The translations under genes and the position numbers were made by a program. From Lachnospiraceae bacterium (lineage in GTDB: Bacteria > Bacillota > Clostridia > Lachnospirales > Lachnospiraceae), in assembly GCA_910576385.1 (NCBI GenBank), contig CAJTIR010000005.1, positions 1 to 64,000 on the forward strand: a DNA stretch of 64,000 nucleotides, read 5' to 3'. Shown piece by piece: positions 1 through 10,379 of this stretch. The stretch's first letter is position 1, and each line of letters opens with the position of its first letter. A model generated the notes under the pieces. The model worked only from the letters and a program-made list of their open reading frames with translations. It searched no databases and was not told the origin of the DNA.

Positions 1-187
1 GCTTACCGGCTGCGCCGAAATGAAAAGTGCTTTTTTAATTAAGAGGCGCGAAGCGCCGCATTTTTAGAATGATTTGTCAAGTGTTTTTGGCAAAAAGTGG
101 GGGAATTTTTATAAAACTGGATTTGAGAGCCGCAGACAATAAGGGCTGGAGAATCCGAGAGGCTATTATTTTGGAAAGGAGGAAAAC
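1..187 (+). promoter_or_regulatory. Hairpin-rich leader of the ABC exporter operon, one of three related leaders
   Basis: The segment ends in a strong ribosome-binding site (AAAGGAGG) directly before the first permease. Bases 48-58 form a GGCGC/GCGCC hairpin. Bases 138-168 (AATAAGGGCTG, then GAGAATCCGAGAGG, then CTATTA) match the sequence just upstream of the xylanase (47897-47938) and of the sugar-binding protein (58137-58178), both on the minus strand. Similarity with the 58 kb leader extends over roughly the last 150 bases, including a GGCAAAAAG block at 91-99. The left part lies outside the window. Whether it is an RNA regulator or a mobile-element end is open. Confidence 0.5.
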
Positions 188-3100
188 ATGCGAAAATTAA
201 TAGCTTTAAAAACAATGCTGCGCACTCCAGTAAAGACATTATTGACTTGTCTGTTGATCGCCGCAGCCACCTTTGCCTTATTTTCTAAAGTTACAGATTA
301 TGCTGTAACTACGCGAGAGGCAGCTAAGGCTGAGAGTTTTTACCACGGCGCTGCCGGATTGGATAACAGTACCCCGTTTATGGGTACGCCAAAACCGTGG
401 CCCACAGATGCACAGATTGCAGAATTTTCATCACTGCCCGGCGTTACTCTAGCAGATACAAGATATACAACAGATGGTCTGGTAGAGGATTATAAACGTG
501 TGATAGATCAAAGTTCATATGTGCAAGGGGAATTTGTCCTGGAAGGCACTTATGATGGGTTAGAGGACTATGACTCAGGCAGTTTATATTTAATATTTCA
601 TGATATCACCGTACTTGCTGGAGAACTTCAGTTTAACCCTGATAGGCCGCTAAAAATAAAGGCACAGGGTGGTGATTTCGTTGGAAACTCCTATTCCCGA
701 ACCTTCTTTGATGAACTAAAAAAAGGAAGCAGATTCCTGGTTCTGGGATCCTATCTTGAACGCTCAGGAACTGCTTTTGAATTGGGCAGCTACATGGAAA
801 AAGAGATAGATTATTTGCGTGTGATAGATGGACTGGGGAAAGATTATCTGCAAACAGAAGAATTTTCCCGCTATAGAGGAATCATTGAGGCAAGAAATCA
901 AAGCAATATGGCATACGACATTGTATACACCTCGGACATGCGCGCAATCCCTTATGTGAATACGCATAAATTAGCGATCTCCAAGGGGCGGCCCTTGACG
1001 ACAGAAGATACAGACGTCTGTGTGGTCAGTGAGCTTTTTTTGGACACTTATGATCTATCTGTAGGTGATAAGCTCCACATAGAACTTGGCGACAAATTAC
1101 TACAAGGACAGGGAAAATGTGGCACGCGCTACCGAACAGCGGAAAATCTAACAAATTTTGTCACCTCTGTAGATCTTGAAATCATTGGCGCCTACCACTT
1201 TAACGATGAATGGATTGATCGCTTGAACGATAGTGACTGGAGCTATGGGCCAGCTACCATCTTTGTACCAGCTTCCCTTCTGCCCGTGGAAGTTCCAAAG
1301 GACCATGAAATCCGTATGGGTGACTTTAGCGTCTTTATTGAAGATCCTCATAATATAGAAGAATTTCGAGCGGCGGCAGAACTTATGGCGGCAGAAATGG
1401 GTATAGCCTTACGATACTCCGATGGAGGTTGGTCTGGTATAAAGGATAATCTTGATACCGGCTCACTGGCTTCACTTCTGACTACTGTGCTATATATTCT
1501 TGGTGCAGTGTTGGCGCTGCTTTTGGCAGTGTACCTCTACATTGAGAGAAATAAAAAATCATTTGCCATTATGCGGACATTGGGCGTTCCAGGCAAAAAG
1601 GCTGGAATTTCCGTAACACTGCCTTTCGTCGTACTCTCCATATTTGCAATACCTGTCGGCAGCATAACGGGACTATTTTACGCATCCCATACGGCGTCAA
1701 AAACGCTTGCCAACATATCAGGCGACAGCGCTCCTGAAGGTTATGTCTATATCTTAAATGCAGCGATTCCTACTGGTATAGTTGTCCTTTGTCTGGTTCT
1801 TGAATTATTATTTATTTTCTTTGTGACACTTCTTTTCTTATGGAGAATGAAGAAAATATCTCCTTTAGAATTGCTGCAGGATCACACAGACACCTCAAAA
1901 AAAGCACCGATGTTACAAAATCGCTTTACTGGTGTCAAACATAAACCAGATATCACTGACGCGGGTCTTGTTCCTTATAGGCTTGACATTACTAAACTTT
2001 CTGATGAATTAATTTCTACAGATTTAGAGACAAACAAGTTCACAAACGGGACATACAGAGCGCCGCGGCAGGTATGCGCTTACATTTTACGCCATATGCA
2101 AAGAGGTATAGGAAAAACAGTGGGCTCTTTGCTGCTGACCGTAGTCTTGGCCGCAGGTATTGGAATGTTCGTATTGGCAAGACTTTCCTATCAGGAAGCT
2201 TATCAGGAACTTGATGTGAAGGGCCGAGCCATGAAGTATTCGTCAAATTACATTACAGAACTATCAAAATCTGATTTCATCAAAGATATCTATTACTATA
2301 ATAATTACCGTGTTCGTGTGAACGGAGTAGGAATCTTAAGCCCTATGACATTTACCAATAACTTTGACCAATATCTGACGGATGATTACACCGTCACCTA
2401 TGCGAAAGGTTATGACCGTTCTGTTTTTGAGGGCACAGGCGCGGTATGTCTCATAGGACAGACGCTTGCAGAAACTCTCGGCGTTCAACCAGGCGATGAC
2501 ATCACTTTGATGTCAGAAGACTTATATTCTTTTATGCCGCAAGTGTATGAAGAAGATGAACTTGAATTTGCCATTGAACGAGCCGGAAAAAGTTATAAAG
2601 TGGTAGGTATTCTGCATTCTGAGGACGCAGATGAAAATACAGGTATCTATTCTGTTATAAATGAAGCAGCAGAAAATCTCTATAGCCAGCCCTTCCCTGT
2701 TGACTATTGTGAATTTACGGTGGCCGATAATGAAAAGATTATGGAATTGGAAAAATTGTTAGAAGAACTGAAAGAAAAAGGCATGAGGTATTCATTGACA
2801 GCCTCTTTCCACATCGACTCAGATTTGTTTAAAACCACAACACGTGTCCGTAATCTGCTGGATTCGCTGTTCCCCATTGCCATGACTGCGGCTGTACTGG
2901 TGGGATTGTTGGGACCAGGACTGGTGATCATGCAGTCAGCACAAGAAGCGGGATTTTTGCGAATTCTTGGCGTCACTAAAAAACGTGCCCGCTGTATACT
3001 GATATTTGAACAGATCCTCTTGTGTATCTCTGGAATAATACTTGTGGCTGCGATTCTCGCCTTGTGTAGTCCTGGGCTAGTTGTAAGAAGCACAAAGACA

Positions 3101-3211
3101 CTTGCTTTTTGCTGGTCCTTGTATTTTCTGGGAAGCGTCTTGGGAACCTTACTGGCTGCGGTTCAAGTAACTAGACATAGAATATTAGAATTATTACAGG
3201 TAAGGGAATAG
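188..3211 (+). CDS. FtsX-like ABC transporter permease, first of a tandem pair
   Basis: A 1,007-residue permease of the FtsX/MacB type. Hydrophobic segments lie near residues 15-33, 428-452, 477-499, 524-553, 640-666, 894-917, 936-960 and 971-993. Two large extracytoplasmic regions sit between them (about 34-427 and 667-893), giving the duplicated topology of long FtsX permeases. The segment before the midpoint ends with SPLELLQ and the C-terminus with ILELLQ, the short motif after the last helix in this family. The start follows AAAGGAGG. It is about 52 bp upstream of a close paralogue, and the ATPase follows that, so the three probably form one exporter or peptide-resistance system. No substrate can be named. 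Confidence 0.88.
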   Translation: MRKLIALKTMLRTPVKTLLTCLLIAAATFALFSKVTDYAVTTREAAKAESFYHGAAGLDNSTPFMGTPKPWPTDAQIAEFSSLPGVTLADTRYTTDGLVEDYKRVIDQSSYVQGEFVLEGTYDGLEDYDSGSLYLIFHDITVLAGELQFNPDRPLKIKAQGGDFVGNSYSRTFFDELKKGSRFLVLGSYLERSGTAFELGSYMEKEIDYLRVIDGLGKDYLQTEEFSRYRGIIEARNQSNMAYDIVYTSDMRAIPYVNTHKLAISKGRPLTTEDTDVCVVSELFLDTYDLSVGDKLHIELGDKLLQGQGKCGTRYRTAENLTNFVTSVDLEIIGAYHFNDEWIDRLNDSDWSYGPATIFVPASLLPVEVPKDHEIRMGDFSVFIEDPHNIEEFRAAAELMAAEMGIALRYSDGGWSGIKDNLDTGSLASLLTTVLYILGAVLALLLAVYLYIERNKKSFAIMRTLGVPGKKAGISVTLPFVVLSIFAIPVGSITGLFYASHTASKTLANISGDSAPEGYVYILNAAIPTGIVVLCLVLELLFIFFVTLLFLWRMKKISPLELLQDHTDTSKKAPMLQNRFTGVKHKPDITDAGLVPYRLDITKLSDELISTDLETNKFTNGTYRAPRQVCAYILRHMQRGIGKTVGSLLLTVVLAAGIGMFVLARLSYQEAYQELDVKGRAMKYSSNYITELSKSDFIKDIYYYNNYRVRVNGVGILSPMTFTNNFDQYLTDDYTVTYAKGYDRSVFEGTGAVCLIGQTLAETLGVQPGDDITLMSEDLYSFMPQVYEEDELEFAIERAGKSYKVVGILHSEDADENTGIYSVINEAAENLYSQPFPVDYCEFTVADNEKIMELEKLLEELKEKGMRYSLTASFHIDSDLFKTTTRVRNLLDSLFPIAMTAAVLVGLLGPGLVIMQSAQEAGFLRILGVTKKRARCILIFEQILLCISGIILVAAILALCSPGLVVRSTKTLAFCWSLYFLGSVLGTLLAAVQVTRHRILELLQVRE

Positions 3212-3263
3212 AGATAAATAAAACCACCTGTTAGTACTGGAAACATACAGAAGGGAGGATATT

Positions 3264-6200
3264 ATGAGAAAATCAATTTTTCTAAAAACATTGTTGCGTG
3301 CTCCGGTAAAGACACTGCTGACCTTCTTACTGATCGCCGCAGCCACCTTTGCCTTATTTTCTAAAGTTACAGATTATGCTGTAACTACGCGAGAGGCAGC
3401 TAAGGCTGAGAGTTTTTACCACGGTGTTGCCGGCTTAGATAACAGCACTCCGCCAATGGAATATTATCAACCAGAGCCAAAACCCTGGCCAACGGAAGCA
3501 CAGCTTGAAGAATTTTCATCACTGCCTGGCATCACTTTTACCGATACAAGATATACAACCGACGGGCTGGTAGAAGATTATAAGCGTATCATTGACCCAG
3601 ATGCTTCTTTTGCAGAAGGAGAATTTGTGCTGGAGGGAACCTATGATGGATTAGAGGAGTATGACTCTGGCACTTTATATTTAGTATTTGACGATATTAC
3701 CGTACATTGCGGTGAACTTCAGTTTGATCCTGACCGCCCACTGAAAATACAGGCGATGCATGGAGATTACTGCAGACATCAATATCCACGGCCATTTTTT
3801 GACGAACTTAAGAAAGGAAGCCGTCTCCTGGTCGTGGGTACCTATAGTGAACGCTCAGGATCGGCTTATGAACTGGGCAGCTTTATGAGAGGTGGAATGG
3901 AGTTTATCCGTGTGATAGATGGATTGGAGACGAATTTTCTGGAAACGAAAGAATTTGCTCAGTATAAAGAAATTATTGAGACAACCAATCTGAGTACTTC
4001 CGCATACGACATTGTATATACCTCAGATATGCGCGCCATCCCCTATGTAAATGAACACAAACTTGCCATTTCCAAGGGACGTCCCCTGACAAGAGAGGAT
4101 CAGGATGCCTGCGTTGTCAGCGAGCTTTTTTTGGAAACGCACGGTTTATCTGTCGGCGACAAGATTCATATTGAACTTGGCGACATATTGTTATATGGAC
4201 AAGGTGAAAGCGGCACACGGTACCATATAGCAGAAGAATTATCAAATTTCGTTTCCTCTGCAGAACTTGAAATTATTGGCGCATACCAATTTACCACTGA
4301 GTGGTATGACCGCTTCAATGACATGCACTGGAGTTATGGTCCAGCCACGATCTTTGTGCCATCTTCTCATTTGCCGGTGGAAATTCCAAGGGACCATCAA
4401 ATCAGTATGGGCGACTTCAGCGTCTTTATTGAAGATCCTCATAACATAGAAGCGTTCCAGGAAGCTGCCGAACCTCTGGCGGCTGAGATGAGCCTGGCCT
4501 TACGTTTCTCAGACGGAGGATGGTCTGGTATCAAGGATAACCTTGACTCAGGTTCTCTGGCCTCGCTTCTAACTACCCTACTGTATATACTGGGCGCAGG
4601 GTTGGCGCTGATGCTTGCCGTGTACCTCTACATTGACAGAAATAAAAAATCATATGCCATTATGCGGACATTGGGAGTTCCAAGCAAACGGGCGGGCATT
4701 TCCATCCTATTACCCTTAGGCATACTATCAATATTTGCCATACCAATCGGCGGTATCACAGGACTATTTTATGCATCCCAAACAGCGGAAAAAACGCTTG
4801 CCAACATGTCAGGCGACAGCGCTCCTGAAGGTTTTGTATATATCCTAAACGCAGCAATTCCTCCTGGAATCGTAATTCTCTGTCTGGTTCTTGAATTATT
4901 TTTCATTTTCTTTATAACACTGATTTTTCTATGGAAGATGAAGAAAATATCTCCTCTGGAGCTGCTGCAGGATCACACAGACACCTCAAAAAAACCAGGA
5001 AAGTTACAAAACCACTTTGCAGACTCAAAACATGTGCCCGACTTTGCAGACTCTGCCCTTGCCCCATGTAAACTTGATCTTGCAAAACTTTCTGATGTAA
5101 CATCAGGTGCAGAAGGTTTTCCACATGGAACATACCGGGCACCAAAACAGGTATTTGCTTATATCCTGCGCCATATGCGGCGTGGCATTGGAAAAACCTT
5201 GGGATCACTGCTCCTTACCGTTGTGCTTGCTGCCGGTATTGGAATGTTCGTGTTGGCAAGGCTTACCTACTCAGAGGCTTATCAGGAATTGGATGTAAAA
5301 GGCAGAGCCATGAAATTTTCCTCAAATTACATTACAGAATTGTCAAAATCTGATTTAATCAAAGATATTTATTACTATAATAATTACAGTGTTCGCGTGA
5401 ATGGCGTCGGTGTATTAAGCCCTATGACATTTACCAATGACTTTGACCGTTATTTGATTGATGATTACACCGTAACCTACGCAGAAGGATACGATGATTC
5501 TATTTTTGAGGGCACAGGCGGGGTATGCCTGGTAGGAGAGACACTTGCAGAAAAGCTCAATGTTCATGCAGGCGACGACATTACTCTGATGTCAGAGGAC
5601 CTGTATTCTTTCATGCCGCAAGTATATGAAGAAGATGAACTTGAATTTGCCATTGAACGGGCTGGAAAAAGCTATAAAGTGGCAGGCATCCTCAAATCTA
5701 AAAATAAAGATGTAAACGCTGGTATTTTTGCAGCATTAAATGAAGCGGCGGAAACCCTCTATAGTCAGCCTTTCCCCGTTGATTACTGTGAATTTGTCCT
5801 GGCAGACAACGAAAAGATTATGGAACTGGACAGCCTGTTAGAAGACCAGAAAGGCAAAGGCATGAGGTATTCGCCGCTTGCATCTTTCCACATTGACTCA
5901 GATTTGTTTAAAACCACCAAACGCATCCGTAATCTATTAGAATCACTGTTCCCTATTGCCGTGGCTGCGGCTGTGCTGGTTGGACTGTTGGGACCTGGGC
6001 TGGTAATTATGCAATCGGCACAAGAAGCCGCATTCCTGCGAATTCTTGGCGTCACAAAAAAACGCGCCTGCTGCATACTGGTGTTTGAACAGATCATTTT
6101 ATGCCTTGCCGGAATTGCCCTTGTTTTGGGAATTCTAGCCTTATTTAGCCCAGGACTGGTGATAAGAAGCACAAAGACACTTTCCTTTTGCTGGTCCTTG

Positions 6201-6290
6201 TATCTTCTGGGATGCATCTGTGGAACCCTTACAGCAGCGATTCAAGTAACCAGACATAAAATATTGGAATTGTTACAGGTAAAGGAATAG
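3264..6290 (+). CDS. FtsX-like ABC transporter permease, second of a tandem pair
   Basis: A 1,008-residue paralogue of the preceding gene, collinear along its whole length, with the same helices and the same two large external regions. The start follows GGGAGG at good spacing. A 94-base stretch near the 5' end (3331-3424) is identical to 255-348 of the first copy although the flanks have diverged, which suggests gene conversion. The external parts differ most, as if the two permeases form a heterodimer or recognise different ligands. The ATPase begins 18 bp downstream, so the pair shares one nucleotide-binding protein. Confidence 0.88.
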   Translation: MRKSIFLKTLLRAPVKTLLTFLLIAAATFALFSKVTDYAVTTREAAKAESFYHGVAGLDNSTPPMEYYQPEPKPWPTEAQLEEFSSLPGITFTDTRYTTDGLVEDYKRIIDPDASFAEGEFVLEGTYDGLEEYDSGTLYLVFDDITVHCGELQFDPDRPLKIQAMHGDYCRHQYPRPFFDELKKGSRLLVVGTYSERSGSAYELGSFMRGGMEFIRVIDGLETNFLETKEFAQYKEIIETTNLSTSAYDIVYTSDMRAIPYVNEHKLAISKGRPLTREDQDACVVSELFLETHGLSVGDKIHIELGDILLYGQGESGTRYHIAEELSNFVSSAELEIIGAYQFTTEWYDRFNDMHWSYGPATIFVPSSHLPVEIPRDHQISMGDFSVFIEDPHNIEAFQEAAEPLAAEMSLALRFSDGGWSGIKDNLDSGSLASLLTTLLYILGAGLALMLAVYLYIDRNKKSYAIMRTLGVPSKRAGISILLPLGILSIFAIPIGGITGLFYASQTAEKTLANMSGDSAPEGFVYILNAAIPPGIVILCLVLELFFIFFITLIFLWKMKKISPLELLQDHTDTSKKPGKLQNHFADSKHVPDFADSALAPCKLDLAKLSDVTSGAEGFPHGTYRAPKQVFAYILRHMRRGIGKTLGSLLLTVVLAAGIGMFVLARLTYSEAYQELDVKGRAMKFSSNYITELSKSDLIKDIYYYNNYSVRVNGVGVLSPMTFTNDFDRYLIDDYTVTYAEGYDDSIFEGTGGVCLVGETLAEKLNVHAGDDITLMSEDLYSFMPQVYEEDELEFAIERAGKSYKVAGILKSKNKDVNAGIFAALNEAAETLYSQPFPVDYCEFVLADNEKIMELDSLLEDQKGKGMRYSPLASFHIDSDLFKTTKRIRNLLESLFPIAVAAAVLVGLLGPGLVIMQSAQEAAFLRILGVTKKRACCILVFEQIILCLAGIALVLGILALFSPGLVIRSTKTLSFCWSLYLLGCICGTLTAAIQVTRHKILELLQVKE

Positions 6291-6308
6291 AAAAAAGGAG
6301 TGAAAATT

Positions 6309-6974
6309 ATGTCAATATTATCGTTGGAAAATGTATCATATACATACAAAAACGCCCCTAGAGCTGCAGTTTCCGAAATTTCCTATACGTTCGAGGAGGG
6401 GAATGTGTACGCGATTGTAGGTCCCTCTGGTTCAGGAAAATCCACACTGCTCTCTCTATTGGCAGGGCTTGACCTGCCAACAGATGGTAAAATCACTTTT
6501 GATGGCGATAACCTGGCAGAATTAAATCTTGACCGCTACCGCCGTGAGAGTATTTCCATGATCTTTCAGGCATTTCATCTTTTTCCGCTGCTAACAGTCA
6601 TGGAGAATGTCTGCTTTCCTATGGAATTATGTGGGGTAACACCCAAGGACGCCCGTCCCAGGGCAAAAGCATTGTTAGAAGGTGTGGGAATTACACAAGA
6701 ACAGATGAATCGGTTTCCCTCAAAACTCTCCGGCGGAGAAAGACAGCGTGTGGCCATCGCCAGGAGCCTTGCCTCCAATGCAAAAATTATCTTAGGAGAT
6801 GAACCAACTGGAAACCTTGATGGGGCTAACACACAGAACATCATTGATATCTTGTGTAGTCTTGCCCATGAGAAAGGGTACTGTGTGATCATTGTTACAC
6901 ACGATATGGAAGTTGCCGGGGCGGCTGATGTGGCATTCCGAATGAGAGATGGAAAGCTGCGCAAAGAACTGTAA
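6309..6974 (+). CDS. ABC transporter ATP-binding protein (MacB/LolD type)
   Basis: A 221-residue ATPase that energises the two FtsX-type permeases. It shows Walker A (GPSGSGKST), a Q-loop (MIFQAFHLFP), the signature LSGGERQRVAIARS and Walker B plus D-loop (GDEPTGNLD), all standard for the MacB/LolD/BceA class. A GTG at 6300 is in frame, but GGAG at 6297-6300 is correctly spaced for the ATG at 6309, so 6309 is preferred. It lies 18 bp after the second permease and is followed by a strong hairpin, which closes the operon. Confidence 0.93.
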   Translation: MSILSLENVSYTYKNAPRAAVSEISYTFEEGNVYAIVGPSGSGKSTLLSLLAGLDLPTDGKITFDGDNLAELNLDRYRRESISMIFQAFHLFPLLTVMENVCFPMELCGVTPKDARPRAKALLEGVGITQEQMNRFPSKLSGGERQRVAIARSLASNAKIILGDEPTGNLDGANTQNIIDILCSLAHEKGYCVIIVTHDMEVAGAADVAFRMRDGKLRKEL

Positions 6975-6985
6975 TCAGAGCGTAA

Positions 6986-7022
6986 GGCGGGCAGTCTTGC
7001 AGATACTGCAAAGCTGCCCGCC
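6986..7022 (+). terminator. Hairpin closing the ABC exporter operon
   Basis: GGCGGGCAG at 6986-6994 pairs with CTGCCCGCC at 7014-7022. An inner stem TTGCAG/CTGCAA closes the loop, making a nearly continuous long hairpin. No run of T follows, so termination may be imperfect or the hairpin may protect the 3' end. It sits between convergent genes. Confidence 0.6.
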
Positions 7023-7077
7023 GATCACTGTTTAAACGCCTGTTTTGTTCAATGAATAACTGTACAGCAATAAAGAT

Positions 7078-8856
7078 TTAATTCACATACTTAATAATTG
7101 TATTCCAGGCAGATGGCCGCTCAAATCCCAGTTTCCAGTAAGCAGCTCCTGCAAGCTGATGCTGTTTCATTATCTTTAACTTTTCCTCTAAAGAAGATTC
7201 ATTTTCTATCCACATCTTATATGTCTTACCATCCTTTTGGTATTCTGCCACATATTGCCCATCCTCTTCGGACCATACAGCTTGGGCACCATTTTCTGTA
7301 TAACGGTTCTCCACCGTCTGCATTCCCTCCTCAAAGCAAGTAAAGGTATAAGGAATATAGCCCTCAGAAGCAGATTCTACATCTTCGCCGGAACCCGCTT
7401 TGGGCGTCAATTCCCAAATTCTAGTGTAAAAAGGCATTGCAAGAATGGTCTGCTCCGGCGGCACCTCAAGCAATGTATCAGTGACGCCCTTTTCTACAAA
7501 ACCAATGGATGCTACAGAACCAATATCCTCGGAAATGCTGGTATGTTCATCATATCCCATAATAATGACATAATCTGCAAAAACTGCCTGCTCTTTCCGA
7601 TTATAAAACGCTGTATAAGAAGATGGTACATAATTGTCCACCGAAAGTACAAGGTCATTATTCTCACATTTTATAGACAGTTCACGAATAAACTGGATAT
7701 AAGCATCACCAACCTCCCCGCTCAATGCTTCAAAATCAAGATTAATCCCGTCAAAATTATACTCAATCGCCGCAGATATAATCTGATTGGTAAGATAATC
7801 TCGGGTGGAAGTATGGGTGAGGACATAAGTGGTATCTACATCTGGATTTTCCAAATTACTGACTAACGCCCAAACCTCCACATCATTCTTATGACAATAA
7901 TCCACATAATCTTTATCCGCCAATGAAAAAAGATTTCCATCATTATCATTCAGATAAAACCAAGTCGGCGAAACGACATTGATTCCTTTGGTTGATTGAA
8001 GAACATTTGCAATCTTATCATTGGCCTCTGGACTTGTCACCTGATGCCATCCCAGGCTGATTGGTTCATCCTTCAGAAGATGCGTAAATTCTGGTTCCTC
8101 AAACTCTCTGGAAATACGCTCAGACCTCTCTTCCACCAACATTTTATTTTTCAGATAACCTGCATGACCTTCCTCTGTGCATACACGGCTCCAGTTTTCC
8201 CCTTTATCCAAAATGGTTACGCTGCTGCCTTTTAACACATCTGCTACAATGGGACTTTTAATTCCGCCTTTCACACGAATTTGTGTATTTTTCTTGATAT
8301 CAGCCTTAGTAATTTCGCCCCAATTTGCTGTGATTAGCACACGATTGGGTTCTTCATATAATACAAAATCTAAATTGGTATAATTCTGGACAAAATCTAA
8401 TGACACATACACTGATTCACCATCCACTTTTACAATTGTATGATCGGCCTTTTTATTCTTTTTTCCCACCATATAGGATTCTTCCCCTAGATGAACGGAA
8501 ATTACATCGGATTCAGTTGTATAGCGCAAGATATTTTCATTCGAATCCCAGAAAAAACGTTGATTGAGATATTGCTGTACTAACTGATACTTTAAATATA
8601 CACAGCCATCCCAATACTTTGCAGTCTCTTCCAAAAGTTTATGATCCAGAATCAATGCCATATCATCTTTTGCCTGGAGATGATAATAATTATCCAAATC
8701 TACTCGCTCCTTGGATGGTGTATATTTCTTGATCACCACACTGCCCAATGCCAGCAAAACCACGATTCCAATAAATGCTAGAGCTGCAAGTATTGGTGCC
8801 ATATTTAACTTTGGGCGTTTTTGACGCCTGTTTCTCTGTTTTACTGTCTCCGACAT
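7078..8856 (-). CDS. Membrane-anchored GH18 family protein with SH3-like domain
   Basis: A 592-residue protein with a basic N-terminus, one transmembrane helix (about 20-42), a region resembling copper-amine-oxidase-like N-terminal domains (about 60-180), an SH3-like domain (about 185-240) and a C-terminal glycoside hydrolase family 18 barrel (about 265-592). The GH18 motif FDGINLDFE is present with D369, D374 and E376 as the expected catalytic acids. In Firmicutes this architecture is typical of peptidoglycan or spore-cortex N-acetylglucosaminidases of the YaaH/YdhD group rather than of true chitinases. The substrate is inferred. The start follows AGGAGG. It is convergent with the ABC operon and is followed upstream by mecA on the same strand. 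Confidence 0.85.
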   Translation of the reverse strand: MSETVKQRNRRQKRPKLNMAPILAALAFIGIVVLLALGSVVIKKYTPSKERVDLDNYYHLQAKDDMALILDHKLLEETAKYWDGCVYLKYQLVQQYLNQRFFWDSNENILRYTTESDVISVHLGEESYMVGKKNKKADHTIVKVDGESVYVSLDFVQNYTNLDFVLYEEPNRVLITANWGEITKADIKKNTQIRVKGGIKSPIVADVLKGSSVTILDKGENWSRVCTEEGHAGYLKNKMLVEERSERISREFEEPEFTHLLKDEPISLGWHQVTSPEANDKIANVLQSTKGINVVSPTWFYLNDNDGNLFSLADKDYVDYCHKNDVEVWALVSNLENPDVDTTYVLTHTSTRDYLTNQIISAAIEYNFDGINLDFEALSGEVGDAYIQFIRELSIKCENNDLVLSVDNYVPSSYTAFYNRKEQAVFADYVIIMGYDEHTSISEDIGSVASIGFVEKGVTDTLLEVPPEQTILAMPFYTRIWELTPKAGSGEDVESASEGYIPYTFTCFEEGMQTVENRYTENGAQAVWSEEDGQYVAEYQKDGKTYKMWIENESSLEEKLKIMKQHQLAGAAYWKLGFERPSAWNTIIKYVN

Positions 8857-8977
8857 AATATCCTCCTATGTATATCCGCAAAAAAGAGCGGCACAAAAAT
8901 AGTTTCAAGCACCATATGGTATGTACATAGAAAACAAACCTTATGATGCCTGAATACTATTTTGCAGCAGCCCCTTT

Positions 8978-9772
8978 TTAAATTGCACTTAGTATCTGCA
9001 ATGCATCTTTTTTCAAAATAATATCGTAATGCTCCTCAAAATATGCCCGTATCGCAGAAGAATACTTTTCCTGATGCGCATACTCTGCTAAAATGTTACA
9101 TACTTTATTAAATTCCTCTGGCGTATGCTGGCTCTTGCTGATTACCAAATAATATTTACGATTCAGCTTGTTCTTATACAATACATTACATCCATTGTAA
9201 AAGCCCTTTAACACTCTTGCCAGACGATTGACCTCTTCAAGCCCGTCAAAAACAAAAAGCTTTGTGATATCTACCAATACTGGCTCTTTCTTCTTTTTCT
9301 GCAGCTCCTGGCGAATTGCTTTCTCTAATGGAATAAAATTATCTTCTTTGGAATCGGCTCCGTTTTTCTTGGTCTCTTCCTGGATTTTACGGAACAAATC
9401 CAAAATATCATCTGCCCCTGTCGATTCAAACACACGGTCATTTTCATCTGTTGTCAATTCTTCCCCGGAGTCCTCCTCAGGATCCCCTGGAGCAAACTGA
9501 GAAAAACGAGTATCTAACTCTTCTGGGTATTCTACTTTTGTTATAATTAAGATAATCGTATCCGCGGATAAAGGAATTGCCTCAATCATCAACGGTATAT
9601 CCTCCGCTTCAAATCCAAATTCATACGCCGCCTGCTGCATCATATCCCGAAACAGCATTTTTGCCTTCTCCGTACCATATGCAAGCTCACTCAGCTTAAG
9701 CTGCCGATCTGCCAGATCCTCCCTGGTAAGTGTACAACGAATTTGATTATCATTTACCTTTTCAATTTTCAT
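8978..9772 (-). CDS. mecA: Adaptor protein MecA
   Basis: A 264-residue acidic protein with the MecA layout. The N-terminal substrate-binding part begins MKIEKVNDNQIRCTLTREDL, the middle (about 90-150) is charged and low in complexity, and the C-terminal ClpC-binding domain carries the FVFDGLEEVNRLARVL stretch. In Bacillus MecA delivers ComK and other substrates to ClpCP and helps assemble ClpC hexamers. Length fits the family. A GGAAGGGA site precedes the ATG. The gene stands alone with its own long upstream region. Confidence 0.9.
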   Translation of the reverse strand: MKIEKVNDNQIRCTLTREDLADRQLKLSELAYGTEKAKMLFRDMMQQAAYEFGFEAEDIPLMIEAIPLSADTIILIITKVEYPEELDTRFSQFAPGDPEEDSGEELTTDENDRVFESTGADDILDLFRKIQEETKKNGADSKEDNFIPLEKAIRQELQKKKKEPVLVDITKLFVFDGLEEVNRLARVLKGFYNGCNVLYKNKLNRKYYLVISKSQHTPEEFNKVCNILAEYAHQEKYSSAIRAYFEEHYDIILKKDALQILSAI

Positions 9773-10379
9773 CTAATCCCTTCCTTCTTCATCACATCTG
9801 TCTGCATCAGGAATCTATAATTATTGTATAGAATATCATATCATTATACTTCTACTAAGTACTCAAAGTATATTACATATTCTTATGTTACGTCAAGTCG
9901 TAGTCCCCCTATTTTTCTAAAAAAACTGTGAAATTTCTAAACTTTTCGGGAAAAGCATTGCATTGGTAATATTTGTATGATATAAATACCACAGAGATGC
10001 AAGTTTGGTTCAGGCAGAAAGGAGCCAAACCAACTAACTTCTAGTTCTGCAATACTTTTCTTAATTTCTATTATATCACTTTTATCCCTGAAAAGTAACC
10101 CTTTTGGCAAAGGTCAAACTGTCAAATTAATACAACTTTCGCAGAACCGCAAAATACGACAAAATTCTCCGGTTTTCTCTTTTGTCACTTCTGCTATGTG
10201 ATCTTGTCCAACCGATGCTTTGGCGGATTGCAGTGACACAGAAGCAAACTAAACATCTGTACATTCTTTAAATTCACAAGGTATAGTATATGAAAATCTG
10301 ACCAAATTAACCCACAAAGAATTTTAATCAGCCTGTTTCCAACCTCCAATATGATTTGAGTTTCAATTTTGTAAATTCA

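Noticed and set aside
2704-3093. 129-codon antisense frame, and its counterpart at 5783-6217
   Set aside because: Both are shadows of the paired FtsX-type genes; they match each other only because the sense genes are paralogous.
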